Below the pieces are notes generated by a model. It saw nothing but the letters and a program-made list of their open reading frames with translations, ran no database searches and was not told the origin of the DNA. From Prostheceraeus crozeri (lineage: Eukaryota; Platyhelminthes; Polycladida; Euryleptidae), in the NCBI GenBank assembly GCA_907163375.1, contig CAJQUW010008680.1:248001-312000 (forward strand): a stretch of 64,000 nucleotides of DNA, in the 5' to 3' direction. The translations under genes and the position numbers were made by a program. Positions 46,127 to 55,790 of the stretch are shown piece by piece; the stretch's first letter is position 1; each line of letters opens with the position of its first letter.

Positions 46127-48138
46127 CAGTGGTGGGCAACGCGTGGCTCGCGGGCCACTTGGTGGCCCCCCGGGACATATTGGGTGGCCCGCCACCGCTT
46201 CTCATATCTAAAGTGGCCCGCGGACATTATTTGGATCGATGATGTGAAAATGACTAACTCTGACTACGACCTTTTGGGAGGTGCATATGAGGATGAGGTA
46301 TCCTCTTTAGAATTTGCAAAACCATTAATCAACAACTAAATGAGCAATATGATGCCCCAAAAACAAAAATTCACATTCGAATCATCCAATAATGCTCCAT
46401 TCGTGATGAATGTCTTCTCGTATAGGCGCAAAATGGTCATCACCTGCGCGAGTTTATGCTAAGTTGCATGGTATTCGATGCCTTGTTCAGCATGCTTGAC
46501 TGTGTAATAAACCACACTTCAATGAACGTAGAAAGAGGCTATATCAGTTAGACCTTGACTATTCAAATGTAGGAATCCAACACACAGCCGCACTTGTTTG
46601 GTTGACATATGTTGACGTATTTATATGTAGCACGATCAACAATTGTAGCAAAATCTTGTACGGCTTTCAGGCGGATAGTTGCACTGCACTTACAGACCGT
46701 TATTTTTCGATAAAATAAGATACTGTCGGTGAATCACCAAAAAAGTCAAATTACCGTTTATTTACACAAAAGAAAAGCTTCGATGATTTGTTATAGGCCT
46801 TGAATATCTCACATGAGTTTCAGAAAGTAAATTAACCCCTTCTTTACCATGACGCATAAAAAAGTGCTTATAGAGGGCCATGACGCCCCAGGGGCGTCAT
46901 AGCTCATATTGTCGTCTACACTCATTTGTTCTTTACGGATCGCTGTCTGCTACTCGGATAAACTATTAGGCGCTCTTCAGAATGATTTCCTTCATTTAAT
47001 ACGATACGCGCGCAGTTAAACAAACACACAAACACACACTAGTGAACACAAGATGTTGTAGATAGGAAGTTAGGTAGTTAGGAATTGCTTGACGTCTTCC
47101 CTTCATCTCATGAGCTGGATGCTGATTGGTTCACAAGATAAGCTAATGATGGATGGACAGTAACATAGAGAATAAGTTGCATTCTGAACTCACATGTTTA
47201 GTGAAGCAATAATGGCTAGTTCTGAAAGACCACGTCGGCAAATACAAGTAGTACGAAGGCATGGATTCTCAAAAAGTGATGATGAGACTGATAACAGTGA
47301 GGCTGAGTTCGATGAAAGCGAAGAATCCTCGAATGATTCAAGCAGCGATGAATGCATACATCCGTTACAAGAATGAAAAGAACAGAAGTGCAGAATTCAA
47401 AGAGTTTACCCGATCATGTATCTTACGACTCATTGGAATACAATCAACAATTAGAAAAAGGCCTGGATCGGTAGGAAGACGAGTATCAGCAGACGGTGAT
47501 GCCTTTAGTTCACATGAGCCGAGTTATCCAGAAGATTCCTGCGACCGAAAAGAAGTAGAATCCGAAGAAAAGATGCAGAATTTGTTATCAAGACGGAGTG
47601 CGAAAGGATTCACGATTCCAATGTGTGCAGTGTCCAGACAAACCCGGATTGTGTGTTGATTGCTTTGGTAACTATCACCAGTAAACATGTTTTGATTATT
47701 GTTATATACATGAGCATGTACATGAAATAAACTTGATTTTTTTAACTTGAGGTAATTTTGAATTATTGTACATAAATGTAAGTATAAATAAACATTAAAC
47801 AACTAAAAGAAAGCATAATCTTGATAGAAAACAAGAGATATAAATATGATGAAAATCTTCAAATTCTTTGGTACGGGGTGGAAATTTTGAAAATTTTGAT
47901 CGGTAAAGAAGGGGTTAAGATTCCTTAATATTAAATAAATTAGCTGCGCACAATACTGCTGTATTCATTTGCATGTAAAACTTTGCTACATAATACGACC
48001 ACTTTATATGCACGCACGGTACGTACATCAGCCCATATGTGCGCTTAAAAGTACGGAACAAATGAATATTAAGCCTATGCTACTGCCTTTTATAATTGGT
48101 GGCCCGCTATCCAATTATAACTTGGTTGCCCACCACTG
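46127..48138. mobile_element. hAT-type element containing a nested piggyBac
   Basis: TIRs CAGTGGTGGGCAACGCG and the complement of CAGTGGTGGGCAACCAAG. Flanking 8-mers AGGTAGGA and AGGTAGAG agree at six of eight positions, and both lie within the terminus of the 850-bp repeat. GGCCCGC-rich sequence lies inside the left end. No hAT transposase was recognised. A piggyBac (46836-47914) occupies its centre. Confidence 0.8.
46836..47914 (+). mobile_element. piggyBac element, internally deleted
   Basis: TIRs CCCCTTCTTTACC and the exact complement GGTAAAGAAGGGG, each next to TTAA (46832-46835, 47915-47918), the diagnostic piggyBac target. A GACGCCCCAGGGGCGTC palindrome lies inside the left end. The + strand holds an acidic transposase N-terminus from 47212 (MASSERPRRQIQ, then DDETDNSEAEFDESEES) joined by an internal deletion to a C-terminal piece with FQCVQCPDKPGLCVDCFGNY, the cysteine-rich finger of piggyBac transposases. 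The catalytic DDD domain is missing. Confidence 0.9.
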
Positions 48139-48910
48139 AGGTAGAGTGTCAACTCAAGAAATGTTAGCATACAGTGAAAAGTTTTGTATCAGAGGATTCA
48201 GTACTTTGCGGAGATTACGCTCCTGCGGTCTAAAAAATATATAATCACTTTTTTAAGGAGTTAAATTTTTAAAATTATTCCTGTGTTTATATCGACGTGG
48301 ACCCACTATACAAGTAGTATGAAACTCATTAGATGCTAACAAGTACCTCAATCAAGCGGAATTTAAGATGATTCAAGGAAATTTCTTGAACCCAATTTTA
48401 TTGCAGGTCTCATTGAGATTCTTGACTGAAATTTCAAGTTTTCAATTCAATTTTCATCGGCATGATTTCATGATTCACTAATTTTATGTTTCATTTCTTG
48501 GATCTGAATAGTAATGTGAACCGATTTATAAGTACATCTTTTAAAGTTAATTATGATATTGTCTTCGATAATGACTCTTTGCACTTTCAGTGGCAGCTAG
48601 CTTTTATATATGATCACGCTTAATAAAATGCTCTTATTAAAAAAGATGGAGCATTTAACCCATCAAATTGCTAATTTAACAAACTATATTACCTCTCCAA
48701 GGTTGACCTGACACGAAGGATTTGTAAAATACTATTATTCTTTCTGTATTGCTATCATGATCAGTCAAATCCGTGGTTATCTCTTCAAAAACTGAGAAAA
48801 TTCTAGCACTATGTCACATTTGGTAGTCTCAACTCGAGCTCATTCGATAAAATCGAAATTTTTATGCACATTGGGTCTTTAATTTATGCTTAGTTCCTAC
48901 TATACCCAGC

Positions 48911-49770
48911 ATACTTACTCCACACTTTGCGTCTTTCTACTTCAAGTGATGTGAGAATCATAAAATTAAGACTAATTTCCGATGTATGTGCAAAATGCAA
49001 GTATGTGGCTTTTTCCCTTCACTAGTCAATTTACGAGTTTTTATCTCATGCATTAGACCGTCATTGTAGAAACATGCAGGCCTTGCCTTTATACTTGTAA
49101 CAAGTGAAGGAAAGAGAATGGTTTTTAAAGCGCTTCTTTGTTATTGGTCTAACATTTTCATTCACTTCCTCAAGGACATTCCGTTGTAATTTCTGGTTGC
49201 ACCATTTTACGATGTAAGCTACTTGCTTTCTGAAACAGTAGCATCATAAATAATGCATTTCTGTGACAGAAAAATAACTGTGTGGATCATTTTTGGAATC
49301 GTAGAAAAAAAGAAAAGTAACATGAATTATTTTACATGTAAGCATGTTTTCTTACTTCCGGTGCATCTCTACATATATGGCAGCAAATGCATGAACACAT
49401 GTTCGTGAGAGGCAAACTGAGTTCACCTTAGGCAGCACAGTTCGAAAGAACGCAGTCGTAGACAACATAGCTACGATTTCCTTGATAGCAGCTTTGTCAA
49501 TAACATAAAGATCATAGCATGAAAGCTTGCTAAAATACTGGAATTCTGTGCAATAAATCGTTGCTATTGGCATTTTAGACTTAAAGTATTTTTTCAGACA
49601 ATTATCCCTTCATGTTGTTTTATTCTTCAAACCTGCAATAATTTCTTGTGGAATTCTATAATCTACAGTCGTTTCTTGTTATCTATTAAATTTAATGAAC
49701 AATTACAAAGTTGACAGCAATTAGGCAAAAAGATCTCAATTTTGATTCTTCTGAAAATTTTGTCCTGCAG
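48911..49770. other. end of LOXL gene B intron 1, nothing recognised
   Basis: AT-rich sequence up to the acceptor TTGTCCTGCAG at 49760-49770. Confidence 0.5.
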
Positions 49771-49988
49771 GTCACATGCTACTTGATGATCTTGAATGTC
49801 TTGGGAATGAGACACACTTAGGCGAATGTCCTCATTATTTCCCGTGGGGAGAACACGACTGTCATCCATACGACGAAATTGCTGGAGTCAGATGTTTCAC
49901 GAAGCCCAAGGTGGTGGATCAATATCCAAAATGGAACCCTCTCGGTGTGGAACATCCTTCTAAGAGTGAAATCATTAGAATGCAAAGG
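49771..49988 (+). CDS. LOXL: LOXL gene B, exon 2: second half of SRCR 1
   Basis: Entered in phase 1 after CCTGCAG. Reads SHMLLDDLECLGNETHLGEC, then PHYFPWGEHDCHPYDEIAGV and RC, completing the SRCR fold (WLDDV.C.G.E..L..C......H.C......V.C in the family). It is followed by a linker (FTKPKVVDQYPKWNPLG and on) and ends after IIRMQR at GTAATT, phase 0. The cysteine pattern of the domain is complete across exons 1 and 2. The 7.1-kb intron before it holds the LINE and the nested hAT/piggyBac. Confidence 0.9.
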
Positions 49989-50236
49989 GTAATTGACTTT
50001 CTTCGTCTTCATTAGCAGCTACGGTACTTTTGAGCACGTATTGCTTGGAATTGGATGACAATTAATTCTTTGTCAATTAATTCTGAAAAGTTCACAGTTG
50101 AATATTGCCTCATGGTGCGTCATAGAGGACAGTTTCATTGAAACGGTCACCTACAGTTTAGACATCAGAGATTTCGACTACTTCTTTTAAATATTTTCCA
50201 ATTGTCAGCTAAGAAGAAAAATTGTTGCGTTTTCAG

Positions 50237-50265
50237 AGCCGAAGTTTTCCACCCAAAGGTGAAGC
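50237..50265 (+). other. possible LOXL gene B exon start, interrupted by hAT
   Basis: After an acceptor-like TTGCGTTTTCAG, the frame reads SRSFPPKGEA in the phase left by exon 2. It would continue directly into 50881 (YKTGCWLTIHTKHP) if the hAT at 50266-50872 and one copy of its target duplication were absent. The continuation stays open to about 51052, without a clear donor and without a recognised SRCR motif. Exon status is therefore only suggested by splice phase and the open frame. Confidence 0.3.
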
Positions 50266-50872
50266 CACAGAATTAAATATTTTGTTTACCTGCTTCGGTT
50301 TGCTAGAAGTGTGATTAATACGAAATTGACGGCACATCGAGGAACCTATTAGGTGGGCAAAAAGGAATTCCTTATACCTTACAGAGATAGGAAAAAAGTC
50401 GTGCGTCGGTTGCGGATTAAAGTGAATTCCAGCAAAGAGCTTCTATTGCCAAAATTCCTTCAGATTCGAAGAATTCAGATCATTGCGCACATGTTTTCTC
50501 CATAATGTTGGCCCTTCCGATCATTATTAAAGAAAGTAGCAGGCGTACGAAAATTAGTTCACTTGATGTTTTCACATCCTCTCCTCGGCATTTCCCACTG
50601 CATAGTGCATACGCTGAATCGAATGTTACCGGACGATGTGTGTTTTGGTGTGTGCGAAGTGATATCACAGCACGCACGCATCTCTCACTAGCTCTGGTGT
50701 CCTTTGCTGACAGCTTATTGTTTGTTATTTCCAACATCAAGCGATGCACGAATTATCCATTCGAGAAGGAGCAAGTTGTCTAATTCCGTGATGTGCCATT
50801 TCGATATTAAGGTTGCATAAAATTTTTCCTTTCTAGGAAACCGAAGCGCGCGCAGATGAATCTAATTCTGTG
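50266..50872. mobile_element. non-autonomous hAT-type element, copy 2
   Basis: TIRs CACAGAATTA and the complement TAATTCTGTG. Identical flanking 8-mers GGTGAAGC at 50258-50265 and 50873-50880. The interior matches the reverse of 8633-9139 (CCTTACAGAGATAG, GTCGTGCGTCG, CAGATTCGAAGAATTCAGAT). No transposase. Its right end contains TTTCCTTTCTAG, which would serve as a splice acceptor. Confidence 0.88.
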
Positions 50873-51181
50873 GGTGAAGCCTACAAAACCGGATGTTGGC
50901 TAACCATTCATACAAAGCATCCAAAACTATATACCAGCAAGCTTAATCAACATAAACAAGTTCGAGCTATTCTTCGAAAGATTCATTTTCTACTTGAAAT
51001 GAATGATTGTGGAGATCACAGTTTCCGGGATTATCAAACATTAATTGCAATTTAATGGCGCTTTTCAATAAATTAATTGAAATTGGTATTCGTGAGCAAT
51101 CAATTAGTTGTAATTGATAATTCAGAGCCATCAAGTAATTGAAATTAAAAATAATATTTGCTCAAGGTGGACATTCTATAT

Positions 51182-51376
51182 CTTTATTCTCAATTTCGGA
51201 CAGCACCACCTAAAAAAGTTTTGAGAGATGAATTATTGCGAGCCACCTTTCGTCTGATCATCATATTGCATCCTGATTACGCCTGATGATGTCTGAATGA
51301 TCAGACGAAAAGTGCCTCGCAATAATTCTGCTTTCGAAACCTTTTTAGGTGGCACTGTCCGAAATTGAGAATAAAG
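51182..51376. repeat. 195-bp palindrome with a second hammerhead-like pair
   Basis: Arms begin TTTATTCTCAATTTCGGACA and pair to near the centre (about 51275). The right arm has a good hammerhead core pointing outward; the left arm has a degenerate one in the mirror position. Its sequence is unrelated to the palindrome at 18427-18612 but the organisation is the same. Confidence 0.8.
51276..51328 (+). ncRNA. hammerhead ribozyme-like motif (right arm)
   Basis: Stem I GC (51281-51282) with GC (51319-51320), extended beyond an internal loop by ATT/AAT pairing. Core CTGATGA 51283-51289. Six-base-pair stem II GTCTGA (51291-51296) with TCAGAC (51301-51306). Core GAAA 51307-51310. Possible TC cleavage step at 51317-51318. 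Stem III is poor here but would be two pairs in the left-arm version (GAAAGGTGGCTC). Confidence 0.5.
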
Positions 51377-51548
51377 GTGTTAAAAGCAATGTCAATGCCG
51401 GCTTGACTAAATGGTCGTTCTATGGATGCTCAGGACTCGAGTACAGAAAACAGTCCTGTAAAACTGCTGTACAATAAATACATTTTGAAATACAGTTCTA
51501 TCACGTCTGCAACCTCGTGTTCATTGTTAAGGAAACGGCGCATCTATA

Positions 51549-53119
51549 CTTCCCGTCAAAAGTCGTTGCACCCCTCAGAAAAATAGCGTTTTCAATGTTT
51601 TCATACTTTATTACGTGTATATAATAGCTTTCAGAGGTAGAAGTCGTGAATGTGGACAGATTTGTCCAACTTTAGTTACTGCAATATGTGTGGATCGCCT
51701 ATAATTTCTTCACAAAAAAAATGTAATAAGAGAATAAAAAACTGCGAAATGCTACCAATTTCCATTTTAATAGAAATGAAACGTAACATGCAAGCATACT
51801 GATACTGAACATATTTACAATTATATACATTTTATACAACAAACTCTGTATAATGTCATCAGTACCTAGTGGCACCGCCTTGAGCTGCGATCACACTATC
51901 GCAGCGTGAACGCATCGAACGAATGATACGACGAATGGAGTTCTGAGGAATACTGCACCATTCATCTTTCAGAGCAGATTTCAGATCAGCAATATTTCGA
52001 ATTTTTCGCTTTGAGATTCGCCTACCAAGCTCGTCCCACACATGTTCAATAGGATTGAGGTCGGGACTGCGACTCGGCCACTCCATGTGAGTGTAGTCAT
52101 GATTCTCGAGGTGGAGTGTCTCAAGAAGACGGCAGCGATGGGGTCGAGCATTATCGTCCTGTAGAAGGAACCCTGGACCTATAACACTGAGTCCAAAAGG
52201 AATACCAACGGTGGTCAAAATCTCACGGTACTTTTCACCGTTCACAGAACCGTTTGGCATCACAAGATCAGATTTGCCGTTCCAGGCGATAGCTGCCCAG
52301 ACCATTACTGAACCACCACCAAAACCTCGCCGCTCTTGGGTCTGTACTGCAGCTAAGTTTGCGTACCGAGTATTTCTCTTTCTCCAAACCCTCAAGCGAC
52401 CATCAGTACGACGGAGGCAGAAAACACTTTCATCAGTGAAAATTACTTGACGCCATTCTTGAAGTGCCGACCATGAGCGATGCTGTCGTGCCCATTGCAA
52501 ACGTGCAAGCTTATGACTATCGCTAAGTGGAAGAAATCTGAAAGGACGAAAGCTGTGAAGACAAGCATCATGTAGGCGTCTACTTATTGATGACTGGGAC
52601 ACTCGAACATTCCTCTCACGAAGAAGTCTCTGTAATTCTAGAATGCTTACAAACGGATTTGCTTCAGCTGTGGAAGTAATGAAAGAGCAGGAGTCTTCAG
52701 CAAGAACTGAAGGTCTGCCGGATCTGTTTCTGTCTTTCACTGAATGTGTCTCCCTATACCGTTTAATTTGACACCTAACGGTTGATTTTGGAACATTCAA
52801 ATGACTGGCAATTCGATTGTAAGACCACTTAGCATCAATACTGAGTGTGACAATACGCCACCGCTTTTCTTCGCTCAATTCACGCGTCGCCATGATTGCT
52901 GACTACGTTTGTTGACGCTTGTCCGCACTTTTATTCTTACGACCGCTTGTCACTGAATGGTGTTCACAGCTAATTAACTCCGTGTCATGACCCAAATTGT
53001 TTTTATCTAAGTGAAGCATTATAAGACATTAAACTGGAGACATTCGCTAAGAATAAACTGCCACTTAATTAGCTTGAAACTTCAAATATCTTAGGGGTGC
53101 AAAGACTTTTGACAGACTG
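51549..53119 (-). mobile_element. apparently intact Tc1-like element
   Basis: TA-flanked, about 1.57 kb. TIRs share GTCAAAAGTC.TTGCACCCCT, with the outermost bases differing between the ends (CTTCCC against CAGTCT). One uninterrupted transposase frame lies on the minus strand. It sits in an intron of LOXL gene B in antisense orientation. Confidence 0.88.
51859..52893 (-). CDS. Tc1-like transposase, 344 aa, uninterrupted
   Basis: Transposase acting on its own TIRs with TA targets. Paired-type helix-turn-helix DNA-binding part: residues 1-60 with LSEEKRWRIVTLS and HLNVPKSTVRCQIKRY, a GRPS hook near 60 and a second HTH with QSSISRRLHD near 100. The catalytic triad has IFTDESVF near 150, LLQDDNARPH near 244 and SPDLNPIEHVWDEL near 275. 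Counting from the second D of DDN to the E of NPIE gives 35 residues between, not the 34 of classical Tc1. A GGGSVMVWAAI block (about 193-203) is intact. Length is typical of Tc1 proteins. The start at 52893 lies at MATREL, with no upstream in-frame alternative needed. No frame break. Confidence 0.92.
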   Translation of the reverse strand: MATRELSEEKRWRIVTLSIDAKWSYNRIASHLNVPKSTVRCQIKRYRETHSVKDRNRSGRPSVLAEDSCSFITSTAEANPFVSILELQRLLRERNVRVSQSSISRRLHDACLHSFRPFRFLPLSDSHKLARLQWARQHRSWSALQEWRQVIFTDESVFCLRRTDGRLRVWRKRNTRYANLAAVQTQERRGFGGGSVMVWAAIAWNGKSDLVMPNGSVNGEKYREILTTVGIPFGLSVIGPGFLLQDDNARPHRCRLLETLHLENHDYTHMEWPSRSPDLNPIEHVWDELGRRISKRKIRNIADLKSALKDEWCSIPQNSIRRIIRSMRSRCDSVIAAQGGATRY

Positions 53120-54037
53120 TATAGCAATGTAAGTCTATCATAGTAATCGAACAATCATTATCAACAAATCATCTAGTTAATAAACACGACATGTCACCTC
53201 AGTAGACTTCAATTTCGTTTCAAGTAGTTCTGCACACTGGATACGGTCACCGTCAAAGCACATTTTCATATTGACTCCACTTGAAGTTTGCGATGTTTCG
53301 TTTTACTAAATTAGCTAAAATCTGAGACAGCATGACGTCTTCAATATTGCACTTGAAATAACTACAGATGAAATTTTGGAAATATTTGATAGAAACACTT
53401 TCCACGATATCTATGATCATTTCTGAAAATTCGATATTCATCCATAGAGATCTCCATGGATATCAATATGCGCAAGGCAAGCCTATAATTTTCACATCTT
53501 TTTTTACATAGCGAAAACTTAAAATGATCGCAGCAATAAACGAAGCCATCCTTGTGCTGCAACATTGAAAATTTCAGATATTATAACTTTAGTGCTAAAC
53601 CATTTAAAGCATTGCATTTTTTTGCACAGAAATTTTTCGTTTCTTACCGCAGAGTTAGTTTAGGTTATATAAAGCAAAAATCGCCATTTCGAATAAAAAA
53701 ATTGTCATTACAAAGCAAAATATGTCGATGGGAGATTTTTTAAAAGAAAGATGTGAATCTCCTATTTCTACAACATGGATGACTGCATGAATTATCATCG
53801 GGCAATTGTTAGTGACCGCTCTTTAGTGACAAACCATGGTTTCTGATTTTGAGGGAAGTGCTATGAGTGAAGATAACTTTTTCAATTTTTTTCCAATATG
53901 AATAAGCAATACAAGAAAAAAATATGTAGGATTTATTAAAGAATATCTTTTGGTCTTTCTGGCTTGCCAATTTCCGATGATCTCATTCGTTCATTGTCTC
54001 ACAAGAAAATCTGCTCTTCTACTTATAACTTTTCCAG
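53120..54037. other. intron sequence, nothing recognised
   Basis: AT-rich, short frames only, ending at acceptor CTTTTCCAG. Confidence 0.5.
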
Positions 54038-54208
54038 CGAGATTTCAATATATCTTCTGTACCGTACAGAAATGAAAGCTACGGATTGTACGTGGTTGGT
54101 AGAGTTGGAGATGTGTCAGGAGCCATGTGTCCCGACGATTTTTCATTGGTTGAGGCAAATATCTTCTGTCGTCAAATTGGTCAGGGGTATGCCAAGTACA
54201 TTTACTCG
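54038..54208 (+). CDS. LOXL: LOXL gene B exon: first half of SRCR 2
   Basis: After acceptor TTTTCCAG, phase 0, the exon reads RDFNISSVPYRNESYGLYVV, then GRVGDVSGAMCPDDFSLVEA and NIFCRQIGQGYAKYI. This matches the SRCR core (G.VEV....W...C.D......A...CRQLG.G.A). The usual WGTVCDD is replaced by VSGAMCPDD, a divergent but cysteine-conserving form. It ends at TCG/GTAAGT in phase 0. A longer open frame overlaps in another phase but lacks any domain match. Confidence 0.85.
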
Positions 54209-55790
54209 GTAAGTGTTTATAAACTTGTTGCTTGTGCTTTTGCCATGTAGACATGGACCCCTGCCGCAAATCCGAGAAGTGTAAAAGAGAAACTTACAGT
54301 TTAACAAGCAGCAAAGGAAATTTTTAAAATGAACTCATTCAACATAATTTTATTCAATGTTCAAGAAGACAGAGTCAAAGCCACAAAAATGAGCAAGCAA
54401 TGCATGCATGTGTAATAATCTCTTCATTTGTCACTGCTCTATTTATTCTTCATTGTCGCAACTTCGCTTTTATTTACAACATGATGCAAGCAAGGTGTAA
54501 ATGAGTGTAATCATTATTATGTAAAAGAATCTTTGATGTAAGAATATGAAAAGTCTTGAATATCAATAAGTCACTATGGAAGAAGTAAACAGTTTTCTCT
54601 TTTGTACACACAATACACGATTATGTTTTTCCTTGTATGCTGACCTTGCTGTTCTGCAGTCATTGAGTTTTAATCAATGCTCTACTTACTTTATAAGCAT
54701 TACGTTTCTCATTGGTAAAAAGCTTTTGCTTAATAAATTATAATAGCAGCGTAGTGAAAGTTGTTGCTAATTTTCGACCAAATTTGACATCGCATCCATT
54801 TGAATGCAATGTTGCTTCTCTATAAACGTACAGTTCCTTTACGTGTAATGTTTAGAAGCTTCCACTTTCCATTGGTACTTTCAGGGTGTCTGCAAAGTCC
54901 TAAATGTCATAAAAGAGTTTTAAAACCCTAAAATGTCTAAACGTCCTGAACGGTCCTGAATATCATCAAAAGTCCTAAAATCCCTTTTAGATCTTGACAT
55001 TATGTTTCATAAAATCTAAGAACAAGGAACTACAAAGTGCTCGATGTTTATCATTAAAATAATAATATTTATTTCATTTTCAAGTGATGAGGCAAATGAA
55101 TATTCAAAGAAGTGACGGCTTATCTGTAGTTTTGATATGTGGCATTCGTACGGATTTTGAAATTGTGAATATAGAAACTGCTGAACATGTTTGGATATGT
55201 ATTGGAATCTCACCTTAGCAATATGATCTACAGAATTACGCTTCTAATATATTCTTGATAGATTCTTCATTTCAGCACCGGACAAGAGTAACTTTATTTA
55301 GCACTGAAATTCACGATCAAATCTGTCAAGCTCATTCAACAAATGGATTTTCCCGTGCAGGCTGCGGCATAGAATAGAATCACCATATCCTTGTATGTCG
55401 TAAACATGTCTACGACTCTTCTACTACGGCTCTGCGACTCTACTATTCTAGCGACTAAAATTGCGACTATTACAATGACACTGAGCCTTAAGCTGGGATT
55501 GATCGGTATCTGAATCTCTGAAGTGTGGCGCAAACACTGCTGAATCGAGGATGTGAGGTAGTTAGGTCCTGTTGTAATGACAAGGGACCTTTTTTTGGAG
55601 ATGCTCCATTTTCCCGCAGTGAGAGATGAGTGGTTTTCATAGACACCCTCTTTTTGCCAAATCGGCTTGTTGCATTCATATATCACATTCAGTCGGTAAC
55701 ACTTAAAAATTGATGTTTTCAACAACTTAAGTTTCAGCGCCAATGTAAGCAACTGTTCATTATCATGTTCAGCCAGACTTAGAAACATAG
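54209..55790. other. intron sequence with a partial hAT-like end
   Basis: CAGGGTGTCTGCAAAGTCCT at 54882 looks like one terminus of a hAT-type MITE. A matching inverted end occurs far away at 59466, without matching target duplications. The minus-strand 150-aa frame at 55336-55788 has one hydrophobic stretch (LSVIVIVAILVARIV) and no recognised domain; it is low-complexity in part (GTCGTAG-like steps) and is not called as a gene. Confidence 0.45.

Larger units (their letters stand above)
46115..48910 (+). mobile_element. 850-bp TIR repeat, copy 3, split by a hAT insertion
   Basis: The left end GAGTAGGTAG is at 46115-46124. The rest resumes at 48139 with AGGTAGAGTGTCAACTC and runs to about 48905, matching copy 2 through ATACAGTGAAAAG.TTTTGTAT, GATCACGCTTAA and GAAATCGAAA. 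The right end is more decayed than in copy 2. Confidence 0.75.

Noticed and set aside
50837-51055. Straightforward LOXL exon starting ETEARADESNSVGEAYKT
   Set aside because: The first 36 bases belong to the right end of a hAT element with a matching copy at 8633-9139. The reading is possible only as transposon-derived splicing, so it is given as a finding, not as a CDS.
55336-55788. 150-aa minus-strand gene with one membrane segment
   Set aside because: No domain, repeat-like GTCGTAG composition in part, no splice or context support.
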